64,000 bases of DNA from Desulfovibrio fairfieldensis (GTDB lineage Bacteria; Desulfobacterota; Desulfovibrionia; Desulfovibrionales; Desulfovibrionaceae): positions 1,516,501 through 1,580,500 of the forward strand of contig NZ_CP014229.1 of the NCBI RefSeq assembly GCF_001553605.1, written 5' to 3'. Below the pieces are notes generated by a model that saw only the letters and a program-made list of their open reading frames with translations, searched no databases and was not told the origin of the DNA. Made by a program: the position numbers and the translations under genes. Positions 8,332-18,300 of this stretch are shown one piece after another (position 1 is the stretch's first letter; the number at the start of each line of letters is the position of its first letter).

Positions 8332-11300
8332 ATGAGCCAGGAATTTTTTGATCCGGAACTTTTCGCGGATTTTATCGCTGAAGCCAAGGAACACCTCGAA
8401 ACCATCGAGCCGAATCTGCTGGAGCTTGAAAAAACTCCGGACAACTTGGCCTTGCTCAACGATATTTTCCGGCCCATGCACTCTCTCAAGGGAGCTTCCG
8501 GCTTTCTGGGCTTGAACCGTATCAACCAGCTGGCTCACAAATCCGAAAATATCCTGGATGAACTGCGCAAAGGCAGCATGGTGGTGACCTCGGAGATCAT
8601 GGATGTAATCCTGGCCTCCACGGACGCCCTGCGCCAGATGATCGACAATCTCGAAGTCACCAATGCCGAAGGCGATGTGGAAATCGAGCACATCATGGCG
8701 CAGATCGAAGCCATTATGGCTGGCGACAGCACGCCCCAACCGGAACCCGCCGCGCCGCAAGAGGCCGCGCCTCCGATGGGAGACGCTCCGCTTGCCGCCG
8801 AAGCTCTCGAACCGGTGGCGAAAGCCGAGGCATCGGCACAGTCTGCAGGAAGCCCGGCTGAAGACAATGACAGCCCGGGTCTGAGCACCAAGGAATGGGT
8901 CGCCGCTCTGCCCTGTCGCGAGTCCTACGCGCTTACCGCTTTTGGCGAAGGCCATCTCAAGGATTTCATCGACGAATCCTATGAAATTATCGCGAGCCTG
9001 AATGACGGGTTGCTGGAACTGGAAGAAAACCCCACCGGCCGGGACGATCTGGTCAACGATCTCTTCCGTTTTTTCCACAACATGAAGGGCAACAGCGGCA
9101 TTATCGGCTACAATGAGCTCAATGCCCTGACCCATGAAGCCGAAACGCTGCTCAACAATGTGCGCCAGGGCAAAATCACGCCCAGCCATGAGCTTATTGA
9201 CCTGCTCCTGCTGGTTGCGGACGTGATGGAAGGCCTGGTGCAAAAAATCGAGGTCGCCAGCGGCCAAGCCACGCCTTTCGACACCAGCCCGGTCATCAAA
9301 CAGTTACAGCAGGTTCTGGCCGGGGGCGCTATTTCTCTGCCCGAAGAATTGCTGGCTGCCCAGAACGGGACGCCCGGCATGGCGGACAACGGCAGCGACA
9401 CGCAGGACGAGGTTCCGGAAAAAGAGGCCGCGCCTGTGGAAGTAGTCAATCCCACCATTATTCCCGTAGGTTCCGAGGGCGACGACGTCGATGTCTTTCG
9501 CGTGACGGTGCGCCAGCAGATCGAAATCATCCGCGCCGCTCTGGCAACCCTGCAAAAAGACGGCAGTCACAAGGAATCCATAGACGCTGTATACCGTTGT
9601 CTTGTCGCCGTCAGAAACGCCTGCAGCTTTGTGGGCCAGACGGAAATCAAGGTCTACGCTGAACGCACGGCGGGCATTGTGGATCAGGGCCGCATCAGCG
9701 GCATAGATTTCGGACTGATGGTTGACCTGCTGAGCCAGGAAGTAAGCATTATCGACGATATGGTGCAAAAGGCGCTGGACGAAGGTAAAATCGGCCCTGA
9801 CGTGGGTTCCTCCGCCCAGACTCCCGAAGCCTCTTCCGCACCCGAGGTTTCTTCCAAGACTCCCGAAGCCCGGGCGACTTCCGCCGTAACGGCACCACCC
9901 AAGCCGGAGGCGGCCAAGCAGCACCCCACTCCCTCGCCTGCCGGGGAAGTCAAAACCGAGCCCACGCCTAAAACTTCGGCGCGACCAAACCCATCAGCTC
10001 CCTCCGCTCCGGCCCCAGCCGCCCAAACGGCTCCCGCCCCCGCGGCGGCCGCCGCCAAGCCCAAACCCATGACTTCCGCCGCAAAGGCAGCGTCGGCTGC
10101 CGCTCCGGCGGGTGAAGCGCACAAGAGTTCCTCCACTATCCGCGTAGATCACGAGCGCCTTGATCATTTGATGAATCTGATCGGCGAGCTGATCATCAAC
10201 CGCAACCGTTACACCCTTATTGCCCGCTCCCTTGAAGGCGGCGGCGAGAACGTGAATATTTCGGAAGTGGCCCAGAGCCTTTCGGAAACCACCTACGCCA
10301 TGGCCCGTATTTCCGACGATTTGCAGGACACCATCATGAAAGTCCGCATGGTGCCCGTTTCTTCGGTCTTTTCGCGCTTCCCCCGCCTGGTCCGCGACCT
10401 TTCGCGCAAAAGCGGCAAGGAAGTAGATCTGATCATGGAAGGCGAAGAAACGGAACTGGACAAGAGCGTGGTGGAGGTTATCGGCGATCCTCTGGTGCAT
10501 CTGATCCGCAACTCCGTGGACCACGGCATTGAATCGGAAGACGTGCGAGTTGCTGCGGGCAAGGCGCCCAAGGGCAAGGTCACCCTGCGCGCCTTTCACA
10601 AGGGCAATTCCGTCGCCATTGAGATTGAAGACGACGGCAAGGGCATTGACCCGGATAAAATGCGCGAAGTGGCTATCCGCAAGGGCGTCATCACGCCCGA
10701 GGAAGCGGCGCAGCTGGATGACCGTGAGGCCATGGAACTGATTTTCGCGCCGGGATTCTCCTCCGCCGAAAAAATCACGGATATTTCCGGGCGCGGCGTG
10801 GGCATGGATGTGGTGCGCACCAACATCAAAAATCTCAAAGGCAGCGTCAACACCTATTCCGAAGTGGGCAAGGGCACGCGCTTCACCTTGAGCCTGCCGT
10901 TGACCCTGGCGATCATCGACGCTCTGATGGTCAATGTGTCCGGCCAGATGTACGCCATTCCGCTGGACGCCGTGTCGGAAACCACCAAGATAGAATTTGA
11001 ACGTCTCACCGACGTCAAGGGACGTAAGGCCGTCACCCTGCGCGGCGAAGTGCTGGGCATTGTGGAACTTTCGGAAATGCTCGGCCTGCCGCGTACCGAC
11101 CCTCTGCCCGATGTCCTGTCCGTGGTGGTCATCCATGATAATGAACGCCGTCTGGGTCTGGTCGTGGATCAACTTCTGGAACGCCAGGAAATCGTCATCA
11201 AGCCCCTGGGTGCGTATCTTGGCGATCTCAAAGGCATTTCCGGGGCCACTATCATGGGCGACGGCTCCGTGATTCTGATCCTTGACCCGCATGAGATCTA

Positions 11301-11391
11301 CCTTATGTCCACCTCCAAGGCCGTGAGTATGGGGCCTGGCGGAGACCAGGGCAAACAGCAGCAACAATTTGCCGCCACGGCAAAGCAATAA
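8332..11391 (+). CDS. cheA: CheA histidine kinase with two Hpt domains and one degenerate Hpt-like domain
   Basis: This is the central chemotaxis kinase. Domains in order: Hpt1 (phospho-His H50 in M-H-S-L-K-G); Hpt2 (about residues 205-320, H249 in F-H-N-M-K-G); a third Hpt-like bundle (about 385-480) with V425 where the phospho-His should be; an Ala/Pro-rich linker (about 485-600); dimerisation helices with N-L-I-G-E-L; the HATPase core (N-box H-L-I-R-N-S-V-D-H-G near 722, then D-D-G-K-G-I-D and G-R-G-V-G-M-D); and a C-terminal CheW-like domain. ATG 8332 is preferred over ATG 8326 because GAAGG at 8320-8324 is spaced correctly only for 8332. At 1019 residues it is much longer than E. coli CheA (about 650). 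Confidence 0.94.
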   Translation: MSQEFFDPELFADFIAEAKEHLETIEPNLLELEKTPDNLALLNDIFRPMHSLKGASGFLGLNRINQLAHKSENILDELRKGSMVVTSEIMDVILASTDALRQMIDNLEVTNAEGDVEIEHIMAQIEAIMAGDSTPQPEPAAPQEAAPPMGDAPLAAEALEPVAKAEASAQSAGSPAEDNDSPGLSTKEWVAALPCRESYALTAFGEGHLKDFIDESYEIIASLNDGLLELEENPTGRDDLVNDLFRFFHNMKGNSGIIGYNELNALTHEAETLLNNVRQGKITPSHELIDLLLLVADVMEGLVQKIEVASGQATPFDTSPVIKQLQQVLAGGAISLPEELLAAQNGTPGMADNGSDTQDEVPEKEAAPVEVVNPTIIPVGSEGDDVDVFRVTVRQQIEIIRAALATLQKDGSHKESIDAVYRCLVAVRNACSFVGQTEIKVYAERTAGIVDQGRISGIDFGLMVDLLSQEVSIIDDMVQKALDEGKIGPDVGSSAQTPEASSAPEVSSKTPEARATSAVTAPPKPEAAKQHPTPSPAGEVKTEPTPKTSARPNPSAPSAPAPAAQTAPAPAAAAAKPKPMTSAAKAASAAAPAGEAHKSSSTIRVDHERLDHLMNLIGELIINRNRYTLIARSLEGGGENVNISEVAQSLSETTYAMARISDDLQDTIMKVRMVPVSSVFSRFPRLVRDLSRKSGKEVDLIMEGEETELDKSVVEVIGDPLVHLIRNSVDHGIESEDVRVAAGKAPKGKVTLRAFHKGNSVAIEIEDDGKGIDPDKMREVAIRKGVITPEEAAQLDDREAMELIFAPGFSSAEKITDISGRGVGMDVVRTNIKNLKGSVNTYSEVGKGTRFTLSLPLTLAIIDALMVNVSGQMYAIPLDAVSETTKIEFERLTDVKGRKAVTLRGEVLGIVELSEMLGLPRTDPLPDVLSVVVIHDNERRLGLVVDQLLERQEIVIKPLGAYLGDLKGISGATIMGDGSVILILDPHEIYLMSTSKAVSMGPGGDQGKQQQQFAATAKQ

Positions 11392-11396
11392 CAATG

Positions 11397-11421
11397 AAGG
11401 GGAGCTCAAGCTCCCCTTTTC
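11397..11421 (+). terminator. Terminator of the chemotaxis operon
   Basis: Stem AAGGGGAGC / GCTCCCCTT with a TCAA loop, running into TTTT, starts 5 nt after the cheA stop. Confidence 0.85.
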
Positions 11422-11486
11422 ATCTGTCGCCCCTCTCATTCCTCCCCTGCGGCAGCAGAAATTCGAGCCGCTCGCACATAGCGTGT

Positions 11487-11518
11487 GAGCAATTCACATT
11501 TGAAATGGTGAATTGCCT
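11487..11518. repeat. Short intergenic hairpin related to the GAGCA repeat family
   Basis: GCAATTCAC (11489-11497) pairs with GTGAATTGC (11508-11516). The arm resembles the left arm of the element starting at 31223 (GAGCAATTCAC). The 228-nt gap between cheA and ppsA otherwise holds only the two terminators. Confidence 0.55.
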
Positions 11519-11568
11519 TGGTGGTGCAGTGCTTTCATAATCACCACAGGCAACAATCTTCCCCCCCC

Positions 11569-11605
11569 AAAAAAAAAGAGGCCCGGATCCCGTAGGACCC
11601 TGGCC
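11569..11605 (-). terminator. Terminator of the ppsA transcript
   Basis: On the minus strand an imperfect 11-bp stem (11580-11605, loop TACG) is followed by nine T residues (11577-11569). It lies about 40 nt past the ppsA stop. Confidence 0.75.
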
Positions 11606-11647
11606 ACTTTCAGTATATTCCGTTTTTTAGAGTAGATTAACTAAAAG

Positions 11648-14600
11648 CTAGGCATTCAGCTCGCGGGAGATCTCCAACGCCTTGGCCTGCTCATCGAAGT
11701 TCTCAAAACCAGACTGATGCAGGGCATCCAGCACGGTATCGTCCCAATTCCAGGTGGCGTAGATCACCGGCTTGTGGAAGGTGGAACGGAAGCTCTGCAA
11801 CTCGGCGCGGTAGAAGCCTTCCTTGGGCGTGTCCAGATGCTCGCGCAACTGTTCATGCCGCCGCTGCAGCTCGCCTTCGTACCATTCCTGAATGTCCTGC
11901 GGTTCCGTGTATTTCTTGAGAATATGCCCGTAACCGGCGGTTTCCATAAGCTCCGCCAGCCGCTTATGGTGCTGCTGTCCAAGCCATTTGCCGAGCTGGG
12001 AAGTGGGGATGTTTTCCTTTTCCACAGCCGCGATGTCAAAGACGGTCTGGTAATAGGTGTCCGGCACCACCGAGGCCGAGGTAATCCCGGCAATAGCCAC
12101 CAAGCCGCGCAGAATGACGCTGTTGGAAACGCCCTGACCGCAGAAGCCCACCTTCTTGCCGTACTTCTGGCCGGTAAAGATGCTGACCAGGATGGCCCAG
12201 ACCACCGCCGGGTCCTCTTCATCATAAATATGGGCAAGGCGCGCGTTGTCACGGTCCGTGGCCAGCACCATCTGGGTCATGTCGTTGGAGCCGATGGAGA
12301 AGCCGTCAAACTCGCTGACGAACTGCTTCGCCAGAATGGCGTTGGAGGGCAGTTCGGACATGAGGATGATCTTCAGGCCGTCGTGGCCGCTCTTGAGCTT
12401 GTGCACCTGGTCCAGATAGCAGCGCATGGAGCGGGCTTCCTCAAGGGTACGCACAAAGGGCAGCATCATACGCAGATTGCTGCCGCCGTAAACGCCGCGC
12501 GCCAACTTGAAGGCCTCTATTTCCCAGTCATGGATATTCCGCGAAACGCCACGATAACCCAGCATGGGATTGGCTTCCTGATGCTCGAAAAGATTGCCGC
12601 CCAGAAGGTTGCGGTATTCGTTGCTCTTGAAGTCCGTGGTGCGGTAGGTAATGGGTTTGCCGTAGAAGGCCATGGCAAAAAGGGCCAGATTCTGGGCCAG
12701 GGTCTGGACATAGTGCTCCTTGCCGGTGCGGAAACCGCGCGCCTTGATAAGGCCGCGGATTTTTTCCGGCAGGTTGCGCACATCGTCCATTTCCTTTTTA
12801 AGCCCGGTACGCAGGCCAATCTCCTCGCGCAGATGGAGGATGTTTTCCAGCAGCTTGACCACAGCGGGCAGATCCTGAATCCGCTGCACATGCGCTTCCA
12901 CGCTGGCTTCGATTTCCGCAGCGCGCTTGGCCGATTCCGAATCAGCGGACGGCAGCAGGGCCAGCTCGTCGTCGTAGCCCATGATGATCCGCACATGATC
13001 CGCCAGATCGGGCGAAGTCTTCAGCACCTCGATACGGCGCGAGGCCATCTCCATGTGCTGGTCAATCTTGTGGTCCAACTCGCGCATTTTGCGATGCTGC
13101 AGCAGGACTTCCTCGGCGCTCAGGCTCTTGTCGGCATCGGCCAGAGCGCTGACCTCAGCGGACAGGCCGGTGATTTCACCCACGTATTCGCGCAGATTGA
13201 AATTAAAGACAATCAGACCGGCGGCCATCTGCTCGCGCAACACCTTGGAAAGACGATTCTCCAGCTCCTTGACCTTGGCCTGGACAACTCCGTCCAGTTC
13301 GCCGTTGTCAAAGGCCTCCAGCGCCTGGGGATGGATGCTGATGTTGCCCAGCATGAATTCCGCCCGCAACAGACCCACTTCAAACTGGGGATGGTTACGC
13401 AGACGCGAAAGGAAGAGCGCCTGACCCACATCGGCCAGCACCAAGCCCACTTTGGTCTTTGTAGGCGGCAGTTTCGCCACATCCATTTCGCCGCCCACCT
13501 GATGCAGGGGCAGCAAGCCGCGGTAGACCCGCCCTCGCGTACCGTCTACGGTCACTTCCGCGCCGTCCAGGGCGCGCAGCACGTCCACCCGCTGAATGCC
13601 GATGACCGCCGCTATGCCCAGTTCGCGCGACGTGATGGCGGCATGGCTGGTGTCGCCGCCCACGTCCGCCATGATGGCGGAGGCCACGCGCATACCCGGC
13701 ACCATGTCCGGATCTGTGCGTTCAGCGGCCAGCACGTCGCCCTTGGCAATCTTATTCAGCTCAAGGGCGGAGCGCAGAAAACGCACCGTGCCCTGACCCG
13801 CCCCGCGTGAAGCGCCGTTGCCCTCCACCAGAATTTCCGCTTCGGCCGCAGCCTTGGCGTCCACCTCGCGGCGACGCATGAAAATGGTGGTGGGATGCAG
13901 TTCCAGATCTTCGTTCCAGCGGGTTTCAGGCCGGGCCTGCACGAACCAGAGCTTGTCGTTGGCGTCGATACAGAATTCCGTATCCATAATCATGCCGCCG
14001 TAGGCCTTGCTCACGGCGCGCACGCCCTTGGCAACCCGTTCAGCCTGGCTCAGAGACAAAGCCCAGCGCAGGGCTTCCAGCTCGGGCACGGGCACTTCGC
14101 GCGTGCCGCCCTTTTCGTCATAGACGATTTTCATATCCTTGCAGCCCATCTGGCGGATAACCACCTCGCTGCCGTCGTCGCGCTGGAAGACATAGAGCTT
14201 GTCAGGCGTCACCTTGCCGCCCACCACGGCCTCGCCGAGGCCATAGCTGGCGTCGATGCTCACCAGATCCTTGCGATCCGTGCCCCGGCAGCCTGTGGCC
14301 GTATCGGCGGAAAAGGCCGTGCCGGAAATCACGGGATTGATCATCTGCATCATGCAGACGGAGAGAGACGTATGTTCAATGGCCCATTCCTGTTTTGCCA
14401 TTTCGGCAATGGATTCGTCGCCGGTTTCTTCGGCACGGGCCAGAGCGTCCAGGATGGCTTCTCGCCGGTAGGTCATGGAGCGCAGATTGTAAGCAGAGGA
14501 ACAGTCCCAGTGATAGGCTTCCACCACCTTATCCGCACCTACCATGTTCAGATAAGTATCTTGCAGACCGGCAAAAGCTTTTTTGCGCGAATCTTCGCCG

Positions 14601-15223
14601 GCGGCGGAAGAACGCACGGCCACAGGGGTCATGTCGTCGCCGTTTTCCTCACAGATGGCTTTGTAGGCCCCGCGCACGGCCTCATCCACTTCAGCGGGCA
14701 TATCCACGGAAAGAATGGCGGCCTGCACCATCACCGAGCGCTTGCGCAGCTGGTCGATACCCTCAGGAGATGTGGCAAAACCTTCCACAATATTATTAAT
14801 AAAAGTTCGCAATTTTGTATGCGACTGCTCTCCCTCGGCCTTGGCGGCGTCATGGCTCTGCTTGCCCAACTGGCGTACAAATTTTTGCAGGAAATCGGGA
14901 TCCTGATTTATTTCCGGATCGTTCCAGTCAATGCGACCATACTCTTTATCCACCACAGAGCGCACTACACGGCCATTGACCTTGGTTTCATCCAGCAGAC
15001 GATGAAAGGCCAGCGAAGAAACCGCACGAAAATGCGGCGCCTGAATACCCTCAATCTGGCTGATCAGGGCCGTATTATAGTTCTTGCCGCCGACAAGCAA
15101 TTCCGCCTCGGGCCCGAGCTTCACGATGTCCGCGCCGGTCAGCACTAGCTTCTTCTGAATCAATTCGGCAGAATTGGTTTTGGGCTTGGCCTGCGCTGTT
15201 TTAGCGGCGGGACTTTTAGCCAT
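11648..15223 (-). CDS. ppsA: Phosphoenolpyruvate synthase (pyruvate, water dikinase), long form
   Basis: This enzyme converts pyruvate and ATP to PEP, AMP and phosphate, the first gluconeogenic step. The N-terminal pyruvate/ATP-binding domain covers about residues 35-440. The phosphohistidine domain carries G-G-D-T-S-H-A-A with H527 as phospho-carrier. The C-terminal PEP-utilising barrel has G-S-N-D-M-T-Q and the late G-F-C-G-Q-G segment with the conserved Cys. The start is ATG 15223, preceded by GGAGG; the frame is open upstream into pyc but lacks a better start. At 1191 residues it exceeds the usual roughly 800; the excess is mainly a helical stretch between the His domain and the barrel. 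The neighbour pyc supplies oxaloacetate from the same substrate. Confidence 0.9.
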   Translation of the reverse strand: MAKSPAAKTAQAKPKTNSAELIQKKLVLTGADIVKLGPEAELLVGGKNYNTALISQIEGIQAPHFRAVSSLAFHRLLDETKVNGRVVRSVVDKEYGRIDWNDPEINQDPDFLQKFVRQLGKQSHDAAKAEGEQSHTKLRTFINNIVEGFATSPEGIDQLRKRSVMVQAAILSVDMPAEVDEAVRGAYKAICEENGDDMTPVAVRSSAAGEDSRKKAFAGLQDTYLNMVGADKVVEAYHWDCSSAYNLRSMTYRREAILDALARAEETGDESIAEMAKQEWAIEHTSLSVCMMQMINPVISGTAFSADTATGCRGTDRKDLVSIDASYGLGEAVVGGKVTPDKLYVFQRDDGSEVVIRQMGCKDMKIVYDEKGGTREVPVPELEALRWALSLSQAERVAKGVRAVSKAYGGMIMDTEFCIDANDKLWFVQARPETRWNEDLELHPTTIFMRRREVDAKAAAEAEILVEGNGASRGAGQGTVRFLRSALELNKIAKGDVLAAERTDPDMVPGMRVASAIMADVGGDTSHAAITSRELGIAAVIGIQRVDVLRALDGAEVTVDGTRGRVYRGLLPLHQVGGEMDVAKLPPTKTKVGLVLADVGQALFLSRLRNHPQFEVGLLRAEFMLGNISIHPQALEAFDNGELDGVVQAKVKELENRLSKVLREQMAAGLIVFNFNLREYVGEITGLSAEVSALADADKSLSAEEVLLQHRKMRELDHKIDQHMEMASRRIEVLKTSPDLADHVRIIMGYDDELALLPSADSESAKRAAEIEASVEAHVQRIQDLPAVVKLLENILHLREEIGLRTGLKKEMDDVRNLPEKIRGLIKARGFRTGKEHYVQTLAQNLALFAMAFYGKPITYRTTDFKSNEYRNLLGGNLFEHQEANPMLGYRGVSRNIHDWEIEAFKLARGVYGGSNLRMMLPFVRTLEEARSMRCYLDQVHKLKSGHDGLKIILMSELPSNAILAKQFVSEFDGFSIGSNDMTQMVLATDRDNARLAHIYDEEDPAVVWAILVSIFTGQKYGKKVGFCGQGVSNSVILRGLVAIAGITSASVVPDTYYQTVFDIAAVEKENIPTSQLGKWLGQQHHKRLAELMETAGYGHILKKYTEPQDIQEWYEGELQRRHEQLREHLDTPKEGFYRAELQSFRSTFHKPVIYATWNWDDTVLDALHQSGFENFDEQAKALEISRELNA

Positions 15224-15302
15224 GATTTCCTCCGGTATGACGGGAAAGAAAAAGCGCTCTTCTATGCGACATATACCAGTAATGCAAAACTGTCCATAGC
15301 TT

Positions 15303-18300
15303 CTAACCCACGCGAGAACCGCAGTAGGGACAGAATGCCGCGTTTTCCATGGGAATGGGCTGTCCGCAGGCTTCATTGCTGCACATGCGCGGCACCGGCC
15401 CGAGTTCCACGATCAGTTCCCCTTCGCGCACAGAAACCATCTGCTTGCTTTCCTTGAAGTCGGCGGTCTTGAGCACGCGTTTGACGATGCCGTCCACCGG
15501 GGCCAGCACAGCCTTTTCCTGCTTCATGATCGAGACATTGAAGAGTTCTTCGCCGGCCTTTACCACCTCGCCGGGATGGACGTACATGACCCACAGGTCG
15601 CCGTTGCTGGGCGCGGCCACATGGTATCGGTTGGAGGGATCGGCCATCAGCGTGCCCTTGCCCTTCTGGGCGGAGGGCTGGCTGACCTGCACTTCGCAGC
15701 TCATGAATTCCGAATCCAGCACGTAGCGGCAGATGGAAATGCCCGCTTCGTTGGGACGGGAAATGCTCAGCAGAGCCAGATGGTGCGGCTTGCCGCTGGT
15801 ATCGTTGAAATAGAGATCCTGTCCCACTTTCAGCCCTTCGAACCAGACATGCAGCGGCAGATTGTTGGGATCGCCGAACTTGGCCTTGAACTGGACTGTT
15901 TTCAGAGCGTCGGCCGGATGGTTGAGGTAGAGCACAAACTCTTCTTCATTGGGCCGCCGCTTGAGAATTTCGGTGCAGGCCTTTTCCTCCGCGGCCAGAT
16001 TGGCGTCCGGCAGCGTTTCCAGAGGCGAGTTTTCGGTGCGCCTGGCAATGGCGGACTTCCAATCGGAACCAAAGGCGCTTTCATATACCCAGTCCGCCGG
16101 GAACCCCAGAGGCAGTTTACCGAATTTGCCCAGCAGCAGATTGCGGAAGGCGTCGTTGCAGTCCTGGTAGATAGAAAGCCGGGCCTTGTGCATTTCCGGC
16201 GAGAGTTCCGCCTCGGGGGTGCGGGTCACTTCGCCCAGCACTTCGAGAAGAAAGCGCACTTCTTCCTCGCCGCCGCGCTTCCAGGCCCCGGTGACGGCCA
16301 GAAAAGCCGTATTCCAGGTGATCTGCGAACCGGGCGTCACATCATGGTAGCGCACGATCTGGCGGGTGCCTTCCAGGAATTTGAGCATATAGGGCAGCAG
16401 ATGGATGTAGCCCTGCTTCATGGCCCCTTCCTGCGAGGAGGATGTGGCCCCGCCGGGCATGCCGTGCAGGGTGACGTCATAGTCGATGCCCTGGAAATAG
16501 GGCGCGCAGTAACGGTCATAGTAGGGCATGATCTGCTTGCAGACGAAGTTGGCGTCGCGGAGGGCATTTTTGTTCAAGTGGCACTGGAGGCCCAGTTCGT
16601 CCTCAAGATATGCCATGGTGGAGAGCACGTCGCCCTGCCCGTAGGAACGCACCGCCGCGCCCAGGCCCACATCAAGGATGTGGGCTCCGGCCTTGGCCGC
16701 CGCGCCGCAGGCCGGTACGAAAAGACCGTCCGTGTAATGGCGATGGTAATGCAGAACCAGTTCCGGCCAGGCCTTGCGCAGGGCGCCGACCAAAGCGGTC
16801 ATGAAGCGCGGCGGGCAGACGCCGCCCATATCCTTGAGCCCCAGGATGATATGGCGTGAAGCCTCCTTGGGGTCCACGCCCATGACGTCGCCCACCATGC
16901 GCAGAATTGCTTCGGTGACGTTGAGGTAATGGGCCACGTCAAAACCCTTGGCCCAGGACATGGACAAAGCGGGCTGGAAGATGACGTCCTTGCGGGACAT
17001 CACCACTTCAGCGATGGGCCGCATGTTTTCAACATGGTTGAGGAAGTCGAAACAGCGCACCACCTGGTAGTAATCGCAGATCATTTCCCCGGTCTTGCGC
17101 ATCAGGTTGCGCGGCTGGGGCGTATAGCCCAGCACGTTGGTGGAGCGCACCAGCAGCTGCTTGAGCGTCTTGGGGGCGAAGCTGTTCCACTCGCGGGCTT
17201 CGGTGAAGGGATAGGTCATATTGGCCATCATGGCCACATGGAAGTGAGCGCCGCCGCCATTCTCAATGGAGAAATAGCCCACATTGTCCAGGTAAGGACC
17301 GATGAGCCTGTCCTCGGCCAAGCGGAAGCGGTTGCCGGAATTGGACTGGGTGAAGTCGCGCGGCGTGGTGTCCGTAAAGTGCACGTAGCCGGAATCACGA
17401 ATGAAATCCAGGGTCGCCAGTCTGTCGCCCTGCGGGTAGGGCGAGGGCTGTCGCCGGGCGGCCGTGCTGATGGTCGGCAGCACCGGCTCGAAGGGGCCGA
17501 GACAGGGCGTGGTGGCAGAACGGTATTCCCCGAGCTGCACATAGGGATTGAAGCCCTTGGCCGAAATTTCAGCCACCAGCCGGGCCAGGCGCTCCCCTTC
17601 CGGGGCCAGATCCGTATAGAGCATCAGCTCGGGATGGTCGGCGATGAAATTGGTATTGATGTCGCCCTTGCGGAACAAAGGATTCTTGATGACCTTGCGG
17701 AAGAAAGGAATCGTGGTCTTGATGCCGCCGATGACGTATTCGCCCAGAGCGCGGTCCATGATGCCCAGGGTCTTTTCCCAGTCATGGGCGTAGGCGATCA
17801 GGAGCGCGCCCGCGGAATCATAGTTGGCCGGGAACTCATAGCCAGCACTGATATTGGAGTCCAGGCGCACACCCAGGCCGCCGGGCGAAACATAACGCGA
17901 GATCAGGCCGGAGTTGGGCGCGAAGTTGTCCTGCGGATTTTCGCAATTGATACGCACCTGCATGGCGCAGTAGGAAGGCCGCAGGTTTTCCTCGCGGTAG
18001 CGCAGCTCGGCGCCGAAAGCCACGGCGATCTGCTCTTCCACCAAGTCGATGCCGTAGCGGCACTCGGTGATGCCGTGTTCCACCTGCAGACGGGTATTCA
18101 CTTCAATCAGATACGGCGTACCCTCGGCCGTAACCAGAAATTCCACCGTGGCCAGAGAATGGTATCCCACGGCGCGCACCAGGCGGCGGGAATAATCCTT
18201 GAGGCGCTCACGCAGCTCGCGGGTTACACCCGGCCAGGGCGAAGGCGTGATTTCGATCAGCTTCTGATGGTTGCGCTGCACGGTGCAGTCGCGTTCATCA

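Noticed and set aside
11717..13810. 697-codon rightward open frame
   Set aside because: Antisense shadow of ppsA, rich in His and Gln with no recognisable domain.
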